Below are positions 47,661 through 59,273 of a stretch of 64,000 nucleotides of DNA, piece by piece (the stretch's first letter is position 1; every line of letters begins with the position of its first letter). The stretch lies in assembly GCF_022965805.1 (NCBI RefSeq), contig NC_133105.1, forward strand, positions 29,730,277-29,794,276, read 5' to 3'. The position numbers were made by a program, and so were the translations under genes. The stretch is from Primulina eburnea (Eukaryota > Streptophyta > Magnoliopsida > Lamiales > Gesneriaceae). The notes below the pieces were generated by a model. That model searched no databases. It was not told the DNA's origin and saw nothing but the letters and a program-made list of their open reading frames with translations.

Positions 47661-47779
47661 ACTCTACAATTGCTCACAAGACACCAATCAATATATAACA
47701 ATGAATAGATAGATGCAAAGAAAACATACCTGGACAGTTGAAAGTAGACGAAGTCATATGCATTGGTCCGAAGAACACC

Positions 47780-47791
47780 GCTCTGATACCA
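47780..47791 (-). other. primer-binding site, element F
   Basis: The minus strand reads TGGTATCAGAGC, five bases inside the LTR end at 47797. The leader 47661-47779 is short and without other features. Confidence 0.85.
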
Positions 47792-47796
47792 CTAAA

Positions 47797-49389
47797 TGTG
47801 ACACCTCTATCCCGTAACAATAAAATACACAGCGGAAATAAAATTTTCTTTAAAATATGGAAGGAGTTTCAAAATGCATTTCATAAAAATGTTTACAAAA
47901 TAAATACATGATCATTCAAATGATATACAAAATACAAAATAATCATTCTTATGATCATGTCCCAAAATGATACAAAATAATCTTCCTTCCAACGGTGTAT
48001 GCATATGACCCCCATCCACGATCACTGTCCTGGTCGGTCACTCTTATCTGCATCACATGAAAATAACTGAAATGAGAATAAATCTCAGCAAGTGGAACTC
48101 TAACATAGCAATGATACCATATATTCTGTAAAACATGACTTTGAAATCATAAATACCATCAACTCTGAAACATGAATAATATAGCAATAACTGTAGCAAT
48201 AGCAATAGCAATAGATAGCAATACGATGGTATTTCTCTTTTCTCTGGTTGGATTGATATCAATAGTATCTCTGACTGTGGTTGCAAATATCCCATCGATA
48301 TAAATCGATAACTGTGAGGGATAAAAGCATATGGTTGTTGATCAACTAATTGCATGCAATGCTCTGACTATGATTCAATCAATCCAATAAAACATTTGAA
48401 CTCTGAATAGCATTTAAAGCCGCCGTTTCACAATTTCTTATTTTCTATTGTATTCCCTTTTAACAATAGTGAGACATCAATGCCTCCAATAGATAATCAA
48501 TGGGATCAATACATAACAATGAATCAATTGAAGGGAATATCACTTTAAAATCTTTAAAACACAATACATATAACATCATGTGAGCAAAGGGATGAAATTC
48601 CACTTACAAACCAATAGAACACCTCCAAACTATACTCTTGGTACACCACCTACAACAATAATCCATAAATAACACCAATATCAACTCTAAATCCAAAAAC
48701 TCAAGTCAAACAATCCATTAAACCAACAATAACAACACCCTATAACATCTCATAACCAAAACCATGATAGAACTCAACCAAAAACTTACCTAAGCTTCCT
48801 TATACCACGGAGAACCTCGATCTCAAGTCGGAAATCCAAACAAATCCAAGAATCAAAGGTAGGAAGCAATTGAAATGAAAGAAAACCCTTGGAAAAGGAG
48901 AGAAAACGAGTTGGAAGGGAAAAGATAAGGGAAAGTATGGCCAACCACTCCCAAAAAGTAACTAAATATCTCGCCCATACCTTCACCGCGGGTGCGCTGC
49001 CACAAGCACCGCGGGTGCGCTAAGCTCACGGCACAACAAAATAAAATCCATGCACGATGACCGCGGGTGCGGTCTCTACCGCGGGTGCGGTCCTTGCACT
49101 GCCGCGGGAGCGGTGATGCCACGGCCTTCCAAATCCAAAATGATGAATAGTACACCGCGGGGGCACTCCTCTAAGAGCGCGGGTGCACTCAAGCCACGGC
49201 AATGAACAGTACTCAATCAACAAAAATCGATCCGAAATGCTGAAACGAACAATCAACACCAACTAACACCTCAATAAAACAATAACCAATAATACTATGG
49301 CCCAAAACACAACTCTAAACATCTAATCACATAACCCAAATAAACATACAAAACTTAAACCGTACCGTACACCGGGCTCGGCTATTACA
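47797..49389 (-). repeat. 5' LTR of gypsy F (1593 bp)
   Basis: Same ends as the 3' LTR. It is followed by tagaa at 49390-49394 and array sequence. The GC-rich repeats lie at 48985-49190 and include one extra tandem copy (accgcgggtgcggtctct) relative to the 3' LTR. Confidence 0.9.
48985..49190 (-). repeat. GC-rich ACCGCGGGTGCG repeats in F 5' LTR
   Basis: Seven or so copies; the additional one near 49077 shows that the block grows or shrinks by single units on the time scale of this insertion. Confidence 0.8.
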
Positions 49390-52300
49390 TAGAATCTCCC
49401 TCCTTCTTAGTCCTAGGCAACCCCAAAATAAAGTCCATAGAAATTTCAATCCAAGTTCTTTTTAAAAATAGCACGCAAAAGTGTTTCCAAAGTTTTATTG
49501 ACATGTTCAGTTTGTCCATCCGTTTGAGGAAGACAAGTAGTAGAAAACAACAATTTTGTTCCAAGTTTATCCCATAAAGTCTTCCAAAAGTAACTCAAGA
49601 ATTTAACATCGCGACCAGAAACAATAGTCCTAGGCATGCCATGCAACCTAACGACTTCCTCTAAAGAACAAATCCGCAATGTTTGAAGCATCATCGTTTT
49701 ATGACAAGCTATAAAACGTGACATCTTAGAGAATCTATCCACAACAACAAAAATAGAATCCCTCCCCTTCTTAGTCCTAGGCAACCCCAAAATAAAGTCC
49801 ATAGAAATGTCAATACAAGTTCTTTTTAAGAATAGCACTCAAAAGTGTTCCCATAGTTCTATTGACAACTTCAGTATGTCCATATGTTTGAGGATGACAA
49901 GTAGTAGAAAACAACAATTTTGTGCCAAGTTTAGCCCATAAAGTATTGCAAAAGTAACTCAAGAATTTAACATCGCGACAAGAAACAATTGTCCTAGGCA
50001 TGCCATGCAACCTAGCGACTTCTCTAAAGAACAAATGCGCCATGTTTGAAGCATCATCGCTTTTATGACAAGCTATAAAATGTGCCATCTTAGAGAATCT
50101 ATCCACAACAACGAAAATAGAATCTCCCTCCTTCTTAGTCCTAGGCAACCCCAAAATAAAGTCCATAGAAATTTCAATCCAAGTTCTTTTTAAAAATAGC
50201 ACGCAAAAGTGTTTCCATAGTTTTATTGACAAGTTCAGTTTGTCCATCCGTTTGAGGAAGACAAGTAGTAGAAAACAACAATTTTGTTCCAAGTTTAACC
50301 CATAAAGTCTTCCAAAAGTAACTAAAGAATTTAACATCGCGACCAGAAACAATAGTCCTAGGCATGCCATGCAACCTAACGACTTCTCTAAAGAACAAAT
50401 CCGCAATGTTTGAAGCATCATCGGTTTTATGACAAGCAATAAAATGTGCCATCTTAGAGAATCTATCCACAACAACAAAAATAGAATGCCTTCCCTTCTT
50501 AGTCCTAGGCAACCCCAAAATAAAGTCCATAGAAATGTTAATCACAGTTCTTTTTAAGAATAGCACGCAAAAGTGTTCCCAAAGTTCTATTGACAACTTC
50601 AGTTTGTCCATCCGTTTGAGGATGACAAGTAGTAGAAAACAACAATTTTGTGCCAAGTTTAGCCCATAAAGTCTTCCAAAAGTTACTCAAGAATTTAATA
50701 TCGCGACCAGAAACAATAGTCCTAGGCATGCCATGCAACCTAACGACTTCTCTAAAGAACAAATCCGCAATGTTTGAAGTATCATCGGTTTTATGACAAG
50801 CTATAAAATGTGCCATCTTAGAGAATCTATCCACAACAACAAAAATTTTCCTCCCCTTCTTAGTCCTAGGATACCACAAAATAAAGTCCATAGAAATGTC
50901 AATCCAAGTTCTTTTTAAGAATAGCACGCAGAAGTGTTCCCAAAGTTCTATTAACAACTTCGGTTTGCCCATCCGTTTGCGGATGACAAGTAGTAGAAAA
51001 CAACAATTGTGAGCCAAGTTTAGCCCCTAAAGTCTTCCAAAGTAACTCAAGAATTTAACATCGGGACAAGAAACAATAGTCCTAGACATTCCATGCAACC
51101 TAGCGACTTCTCTAAAGAACAAATCCGCAATGTTTGAAGCATCATCGGTTTTATGACAAGCTATAAAATGTGCCATCTTAGAGAATCTAACCACAACAAC
51201 AAAAATAGAATCCCTCCCATTCTTAATCCTAGGCAACCCCAAAATAAAGTCTATAGAAATTTCAATCCAAGATCTTTTTAAGAATAGCACGCAAAAGTGT
51301 TCCCAAAGTTCTATTTTCAACTTCAGTTTGTCCATCCGTTTGAGGATGTCAAGTAGTAGAAAACAACAATATTGTGCCAAGTTTAGCCCATAAAGTCTTC
51401 CAAAAGTAACTCAAGAATTTAACATCGCGACCAGAAACAATAGCCCTTGGCATGCCATGCAACCTAACGACTTCTCTAAAGAACAAATCCGCCATGTTTG
51501 AAGCATCATCGGTTTTATGACAAGCTATAAAATGTGCCATCTTAGAGAATCTATCCCAAACAACAAAAATAGAATCCATCCCCTTCTTAGACCTAGGCAA
51601 CCCATAAATAAAGTCCATAGAAATGTCAATCCAAGTTCTTTTTAAAAATAGCACGCAAAAGTGTTCCAAAGTTCTATTGACAACTTCAGGTTGTCCATCC
51701 GTTTGAGGAAGACAAGTAGTAGAAAACAACAATTTTGTGCCAACTTTATCCCATAAAGTCTTCCAAAAGTAACTCAAGAATTTAACATCGCGACCAGAAA
51801 GAATAGTCCTAGGTATGCCTTGCAAACTAACGACTTCCTCTATAGAACAAATCCGCAATGTTTGAAGCATCATCGGTTTTATGACAAGCTATAAAATGTG
51901 CCATCTTAGAGAATCTATCCACAACAACAAAAATAGAATCCCTCCCCTTCTTAGTACTAGGCAACCCCAAAATAAGAGTCCATAGAAATATCAATCCAAG
52001 TTATTTTTAAGAATAGCACGCAAAGGTGTTCCCAAAGTTCTATTGACAACTTCAGTTTGTCCATCCGTTTGAGGATGACAAGTAGTAGAAAACAATAATT
52101 TTGTACCAAGTTTAGCCCATAACTTATTCCAAAAGTAACACAAGAATTTAACATCGCGACCAGAAACAATAGTCCTAGGCATGCCATGCAACCTAGCGAC
52201 TTGTCTGAAGAACAAATCCGCCATGTTCGAAGCATCATCGGTTTTATGACAAGCTATAAAATGTGGCATCTTAGAGAATCTATCCACAACAACAAAAATA

Positions 52301-55300
52301 GAATCCCTCCCTTTCTTAGTCTTAGGAAACCCCAAAATAAAGTCTATAGAAATTTCAATCCAAGATCTTTTTAAGAATAGCACGCAAAAGTGTTCCCAAA
52401 GTTCTATTGACAACTTCAGTTTGTCCATCCGTTTGAGGATGACAAGTAGTAGAAAACAACAATATTGTGCCAAGTTTAGCCCATAAAGTCTTCCAAAAGT
52501 AACTCAAGAATTTAACATCCCGACCAGAAACAATAGCCCTTGGCATGCCATGCAACCTAACGACTTCTCTAAAGAACAAATCCGCCATGTTTGAAGCATC
52601 ATCGGTTTTATGACAAGCTATAAAATGTGCCATCTTAGAGAATCTATCCCAAACAACAAAAATAGAATCCATCCCCTTCTTAGTCCTAGGCAACCCATAA
52701 ATAAAGTCCATAGAATTGTCAATCCAAGTTCTTTTTAAAAATAGCACGCAAAAGTGTTCCAAAGTTCTATTGACAACTTCAGGTTGTCCATCCGTTTGAG
52801 GAAGACAAGTAGTAGAAAACAACAATTTTGTGCCAACTTTATCCCATAAAGTCTTCCAAAAGTAACTCAAGAATTTAACATCGCGACCAGAAAGAATAGT
52901 CCTAGGCATGCCTTGCAAACTAACGACTTCCTCTATAGAACAAATCCGCAATGTTTGAAGCATCATCGGTTTTATGACAAGCTATAAAATGTGCCATCTA
53001 AGAGAATCTATCCACAACAACAAAAATAGAATCCCTCCCCTTTTTAGTACTAGGCAACCCCAAAATAAGAGTCCATAGAAATATCAATCCAAGTTATTTT
53101 TAAGAATAGCACGCAAAGGTGTTCCCAAAGTTCTATTGACAACTTCAGTTTGTCCATCCGTTTGAGGATGACAAGTAGTAGAAAACAACAATTTTGTACC
53201 AAGTTTAGCCCATAACTTATTCCAAAAGTAACTCAAGAATTTAACATCACGACCAGAAACAATAGTCCTAGGCATGCCATGCAACCTAGCGACTTTTCTA
53301 AAGAACAAATCCGCCATGTTCGAAGCATCATCGGTTTTATGACAAGCTATAAAATGTGGCATCATAGAGAATCTATCCACAACAACAAAAATAGAATCGC
53401 TCCCTTTCTTAGTCTTAGGAAACCCCAAAATAAAGTCCATACAAATGTGAATCCAAGTTCTTTTTCAGAATAGCACGCAAAAGTGTTCCCAAAGTTCTAT
53501 TTACAACTTCAGTTTGTCCATCCGTTCGAGGATGACAAGTCGTAGAAAACAACAATTTTGTACCAAGTTTAGCCCATAAAGTATTCCAAAAATAACTCAA
53601 GAATTTAACATCGCGACCAGAAACAATATTCCTAGTCATGCCATGCAACCTAACTACTTCTCTAAAGAACAAATCCGCAATGTTTGAAGCATCATCGCTT
53701 TTATGACAAGCTATAAAATGTGCCATATTAGAGAATCTATCCACAACAACAAAAATAGAATCCCTCTCCTTCTTAGTCCTAGGCAAACCCAAAATAAAGT
53801 CCATAGAAATTTCAATCCAAGTTCTTTTTAATAATAGCACGCAAAAGTGTTCCCAAAGTTCTATTGACAACTTCAGTTTGTCCATCCGTTTGAGTATGAC
53901 AAGTAGTAGAAAACAACAATTTTGTTCCAAGTTTAGACCATAAAGTCTTCCAAAAGTAACTCAAGAATTTAACATCGCGACCAGAAACAATAGTCCTAGG
54001 CATGCCATGCAACCTAACGACTTCTCTAAAGAACAAATCCGCCATGTTTGAAGCATCATCGGTTTTATGACAAGCAATAAAATGTGCCATCTTAGATAAT
54101 CTATCCACAACAACAAAAATATAATCCCTCCCCTTCTTAGTCCTAGGCAACCCCAAAATAAAGTCCATAGAAATGTCAATCCAAGTTCTTTTTAAGAAAA
54201 GCACGCAGAAGTGTTCCCAAAGTTCTATTAACAACTTCAGTTTGCCCATCGTTTGAAGGTGACAAGTAGTAGAAAACAACAATTTTGAGCCAAGTTTAGC
54301 CCATAAAGTCTTCCAAAGTATATCAAGAATTTAACATCGCGACCAGAAACAATAGTCCTAGGCATGCCATGCAACCTAACGACTTCTTTAAAGAACAAAT
54401 CCGCCATGTTTGAAGCATCATCGGTTTTATGACAAGCAATAAAATGTGCCATCTTAGATAATCTATCCACAACAACAAAAATATAATCCCTCCCCTTCTT
54501 AGTCCTAGGCAACCCAAAATAAAGTCCATAGAAATGTCAATCCAAGTTCTTTTTAAGAATAGCACGCAGAAGTGTTCCCAAAGTTCTATTAACAACTTCA
54601 GTTTGCCCATCGTTTGAGGGTGACAAGTAGTAGAAAACAACAATTTTGAGCCAAGTTTAGCCCATAAAGTCTTCCAAAGTATCTCAAAAATTTAACATCG
54701 CGACCAGAAACAATAGTCCTAGACATGCCATGCAATCTAGCGACTTCTCTAAAGAACAAATCCGCAATTTTTGAAGCATCATCGGTTTTATGACAAGCTA
54801 TAAAATGTGCCATCTTAGAGAATCTAACCACAACAACAAAAATAGAATCCCTCCCCTTCTTAATCCTAGGCAACCCCAAAATAAAGTCAATAGAAATGTC
54901 AATCCAAGTTCTTTTTAAAAATAGCACGCAAAAGTGTTTCCAAAGTTCTATTGACAACTTCAGTTTGTCCATCCGTTTGAGGAAGACAAGTAGTAGAAAA
55001 CAACAATTTTGTGCCAAGTTTATCCCATAAAGTCATCCAAAAGTAACTCAAGAATTTAACATTGCGACCAGAAACAATAGTCCTAGGCATGCCTTGCAAA
55101 CTAACGACTTCCTCTATAAAACAAATCCGCAATGTTTGAAGCATCATCGGTTTTATGACAAGCTATAAAATGTGCCATCTTAGAGAATCTATCCACAACG
55201 ACAAAAATAGAATCCCTCCCCTTCTTAGTACTTGGCAACCCCAAAATAAAGTCCATAGAAATATCAATCCAAGTTCTTTTTAAGAATAGCAAGCAAAGGT

Positions 55301-58260
55301 GTTCCCAAAGTTCTATTGACAACTTCAGTTTGTCCATCCGTTTGAGGATGACAAGTAGTAGAAAACAACAATTTTGTACCAAGTTTAGCCCATAAAGTCT
55401 TCCAAAAGTAACTCAAGAATTTAACATCGCGACCAGAAACAATAGTACTAGGCATGCCATGCAACTTAACGACTTCTCTAAAGAACAAATCCACAATGTT
55501 TGAAGCATCATCGGTTTTATGACAAGCTATAAAATGTGACATCTTAGAGAATCTATCCACAACAACAAAAATTTCCCTCCCCTTCTTAGTCCTAGGATAC
55601 CACAAAATAAAGTCCATAGAAATATCAATCCAAGTTCTTTTTAAGAATAGCACGCAGAAGTGTTCCCAAAGTTCTATTACCAACTTCAGTTTGCCCATCC
55701 GTTTGAGGATGACAAGTAGTAGAAAACAACAATTTTGTGCCAAGTTTAGCCCATAAAGTCTTCCAAAAGTAACTCAAGAATTTAACATCGCGACCAGAAA
55801 CAATAGTCCTAGGCATGCCATGCAACCTAACGACTTCTCTAAAGAACAAATCTGCAATGTTTGAAGCATCATCGGTTTTATGACAAGCTATTAAATGTGC
55901 CATCTTAGAGAATCTATCCACCACAACAAAAATTTCCCTCCACTTCTTAGTCCTAGAATACCACAAAATAAAGTCCATAGAAATTTCAATCCAAGTTCTT
56001 TTTAAGAATAGCACGCAGAAGTGTTCCCAAAGTTCTATTAACAACTTCAGTTTGCCCATCTGTTTGAGGATGACAAGTAATAGAAAACAACAATTTTGTG
56101 CCAAGTTTAGCCCATAAAGTCTTCCAAAGTAACTCAATAATTTAACATCGCGACCAGAAACAATAGTCCTAGACATGCCATGCAACCTAGCGACTTCTCT
56201 AAAGAACAAATCCGCAATGTTTGAAGCATCATCGGTTTTATGACAAGCTATAAAATGTGCCATCTTAGAGAATCTAACCACAACAACAAAAATAGAATCC
56301 CTCCCCTTCTTAATCCTAGGCAACCCCAAAATAAAGTCAATAGAAATTTCAATCCAAGTTATTTTTAAGAATAGCACGCAAAAGTGTTCCCAAAGTTCTA
56401 TTGACAGCTTCAGTTTGTCCATCCGTTTGAGGATGACAAGTAGTAGAAAACAACAATTTTTTGCCAAGTTTACCCCATAAAGTCTTTCAAAAGTAACTCA
56501 ATAATTTAACATCGCGACCAGAAACAATAGCCCTTGGCATGCCATGCAACCTAACGACTTCTCTAAAGAACAAATCCGCCATGTTTGAAGCATCATCGGT
56601 TTTATGACAAGCTATAAAATGTGCCATCTTAGAGAATCTATCCACAACAACATAGAATCACTCCCCTTCTTAGTCCTAGGCAACCCCAAAATAAAGTCCA
56701 TAGAAATGTCAATCCAGGTTCTTTTAAAAAATAGCACGCAAAAGTGTTCCCAAAGTGCTATTGACAACTTCAGTTTGTCCATCCGTTTGAGGAAGACAAG
56801 TAGTAGAAAACAACAATTTTGTGCCATGTTTATCCCATAAAGTCTTCCAAAAGTAACTCAAGAATTTAACATCGCGACCAGAAACAATAGTCCTAGGCAT
56901 GCCTTGCAAACTAACGACTTCCTCTATAAAACAAATCCGCAATGTTTGAAGCATCATCGGTTTTATGACAAGCTATAAAATGTGCCATCTTAGAGAATCT
57001 TTCCACAACAACAAAAATAGAATCCCTCCCCTTCTTAGTCCTAGGCAACCCCAAAATATAGTCCGTAGAAATGTCAATCCAAGTTCTTTTTAAGAATAGC
57101 ACGCAAAAGTGTTCCCAAAGTCCTATTGACAACTTCAGTTTGCCTATCCGTTTGAGGATGACATGTAGTAGAAAACAACAATTTTGTGCCAAGTTTAGCC
57201 CATAAAGTCTTCCAAAAGTAACTCAAGAATTTAACATCGCGACCAAAAACAATAGTCCTAGAAATGCCATGCAACCTAGCGACTTCTCTAAAGAACAAAT
57301 CCGCAATGTTTGAAGCATCATCGGTTTTATGATAAGCTATAAAATGTGCCATCTTAGAGAATCTATCCCCAACAACAAAAATAGAATCCATCCCCTTCTT
57401 AGCCCTAGGCAACCCCAAAATAAAGTCCATAGAAATGTCAATCCAAGTTCTTTTTAAGAATAGCACGCAAAAGTGTTCCCAAAGTTCTATTGATAACTTC
57501 AGTTTGTCCATCCGTTTGAGGATGACAAGTAGTAGAAAACAACAATTTTGTGCCAAGTTTAGCCCATAAAGTCTTCCAAAAGTAACTCGAGAATTTAACA
57601 TCGCGACCAGAAACAATATTCCTAGTCATGCCATGCAACCTAACGACTTCCTCTAAAGAACAAATCCGCAATGTTTGAAGCATCATCGGTTTTATGACAA
57701 GCTATAAAATGTGCCATCTTAGAAAATCTATCCACAACAACAAAAATAGAATCCCTCCCCTTCTTAGTCCTAGGCAACCCCAAAATAAAGTCCATAGAAA
57801 TGTCAATCCAAATTCTTTTTAAGAATAGCACGCACAAGTGTTCCCAAAGTTCTATTGACAACTTCAGTTTGTCCATCCGTTTGAGGATGACAAATAGTAG
57901 AAAACAACAATTTTTTTGCCAAGTTTAGCCCATAAAGTATTCCAAAAGTAACTCAAGAATTTAACATCGCGACCAGAAACAATATTTCTAGGTATGCCAT
58001 GCAACCTAGCGACTTCTCTAAAGAACAAATCCGCCATGTTTGAAGCATCATCGGTTTTATGACAAGCTATAAAATGTGGCATCTTAGAGAGTCTATCCAC
58101 AACAACAAAAATAGAATCACTCCCCTTCTTAGTCCTAGGCAACCCCAAAATAAAGTCCATAGAAATGTCAATCCAAGTTCTTTTTTAGAATAGCACGCAA
58201 AAGTGTTCCCAAAGTTCTATTGACAACTTCAGTTTGTCCAACCGTTTGAGGATGACAAGT
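49390..58260 (-). repeat. integrase-core satellite array, right block (about 24.5 units of ~364 bp)
   Basis: Anchors follow at 49412, 49776, 50140, 50504, 50865, 51228, 51592, 51956, 52321, 52685, 53049, 53414, 53778, 54142, 54504, 54865, 55230, 55591, 55952, 56315, 56675, 57040, 57404, 57769 and 58134, with steps of 360-365 bp. Each is the same integrase-core fragment as in the left block, head to tail on the minus strand. Three-unit blocks recur (51592/51956/52321 and 52685/53049/53414). A subfamily with a GGATACCAC variant and 3 bp fewer occurs at 50865, 55591 and 55952. Frames of 70-280 codons through the array are stitched from successive units and are not genes. It ends part-way through a unit, at an LTR end (58261). 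Confidence 0.93.
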
Positions 58261-58989
58261 TGATATGAATCTTTGTACGAATAAATAGCAAACACGATTA
58301 AAACGCAATCGCACCCTCTATTTAATTACGATAATAAGACTCGTGTGTTTTACCGATCTTTTGAATCAAGTAATTGATGTGTTATTCACCTCTAAACTGT
58401 AAAAGTTTAGCAACAAATAATCACGGGGATAACAATCGAAATTTGATACGAACCTTCGAAGAACGACGCCTACGACAATCCGCACAAGCACGATCGACAA
58501 ACGCCACAAAGTTATAAACTTTGATTAGTTTGATTTGATTTAACAAAGCTAAAGCCTTGAAAACTTGAGAGAAAATTCTCACAAGTTTGATAAACTCAAA
58601 ATAATATGTGTATTGTGTGTTCAAAATTCGTCCATTATGTTTACATATCAAAAGGATTACTAGAATCTAGTTTCCTAACAAAGTAAAACTCTAAAGAAGG
58701 AAATAAAATCGCGCAGAAAACACTAGACACGGACCCCGTGCCGACCTCCGTGTCCGGGTCCGTGTACATACTGTAAATAATCTTCAGTCGGGAACAAGGG
58801 ACACGGACCCCGTGCTCACCTCCGTGTACGGGTCCGTGTAGGCACTGTCTTCGCCAAATACATAGGGCACGGACCCCGTGCCTGGGTCCGTCTTCAGGTC
58901 CGTGCAGGCACTGGAAAAGCTCATCTCAGGTTGTAAAGGACACGGACCCCGTGTGTAGGTCCGTGTGCAGGTCCGTCCAGACTCGGTCA
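58261..58989 (-). repeat. 3' LTR of gypsy G (729 bp)
   Basis: It starts TGACCGAGTC just after the purine run and ends GATTCATATCA. It contains four ~70-bp GC-rich repeats near its upstream end and AT-rich sequence after them. Only one LTR is visible, so the boundaries rest on the TG/CA ends, the purine run and the sharp join to the array. Confidence 0.65.
58727..58985 (-). repeat. CACGGACCCCGTG repeats in G LTR (4 copies, ~70 bp)
   Basis: Copies of cacggaccccgtg start near 58728, 58802, 58868 and 58941. Each is followed by one or two gtccgtgt arms, so every unit can fold on itself. It is a different motif from the CCGCGG repeats but in the comparable upstream part of the LTR. Confidence 0.8.
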
Positions 58990-59273
58990 GCTCCCCCAAT
59001 GCTTGAATGACATTAAGTTGGCCTCCAAACATACTCCCATGCACCATGACACCTTCAGGCTTGCTCATGACTCCTAGTAGTGCCTCCTTGAATCTCTTTA
59101 GTCGACCCCTCGTGATTGGTCCCTCCGACAACTGCAAAGGATCCCATGCTTTCCTTGGGACGTCCACGTTCGCATCATCCTCCCCTTCTTGAAAAGGATT
59201 TGTCCTCAAATCTTGCTCATCACCTACATCAAACAACGACAAGTCACTAACATTAAAAGTAGAGCTAACATTA
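58990..59273 (-). CDS. pol: C-terminal end of gypsy G pol (partial)
   Basis: The frame enters from 59273 as NVSSTFNVSDLSLFDVGDE, then DLRTNPFQEGEDD, and SEGPITRGRLKRFKEALLG. The pattern of NPFQEG followed by GPITR-x-R-x-KR is typical of the extreme C-terminus of one group of plant gypsy polyproteins, as I recall that family. No stop occurs before the LTR; the frame runs about 68 codons into it, stopping at 58784, which may reflect mutation of the original stop. From family knowledge this is the group whose integrase core resembles the neighbouring array units; within the window that link cannot be shown. Confidence 0.65.

Larger units (their letters stand above)
42241..49389 (-). mobile_element. 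Ty3/gypsy element F, inserted in the array, with a SINE in its 3' LTR
   Basis: The five bases tagaa at 42236-42240 and 49390-49394 are the target duplication; array sequence resumes on both sides. In minus-strand order: 5' LTR 49389-47797, primer site, gag-PR-RT-RNase H frame, a deleted integrase, a pol tail, hairpin plus polypurine tract, then the 3' LTR 44089-42514. A 268-bp SINE splits the 3' LTR from its first three bases. LTRs differ at about 25-30 sites by eye (1.7%), plus one ~18-bp repeat copy. F cannot integrate by itself. Confidence 0.9.
58261..59273 (-). mobile_element. 3' end of gypsy element G (pol C-terminus and 3' LTR)
   Basis: The minus strand runs from pol coding (59273 to 58990) through the polypurine run GGGGGAGC into a 729-bp LTR that ends at 58261 against the array. 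It is cut at 59273/59274 by the copia E LTR; the rest of G should lie beyond E, right of the window. The expected target duplication is caagt (58256-58260). G is a different gypsy family from A/B/P, F and H. Confidence 0.75.

Noticed and set aside
39886..58260. The regularly spaced array as CRISPR-like, or as a family of small integrase genes
   Set aside because: Units are contiguous without spacers, are eukaryotic gypsy integrase sequence, shift frame at each join and carry a catalytic substitution; no start or promoter belongs to a unit.
58784..58989. An extended C-terminal protein of G (after residue ~85 of the open frame)
   Set aside because: This part is LTR repeat sequence read through after the polypurine tract; it changes with the repeats and is unlikely to be coding.
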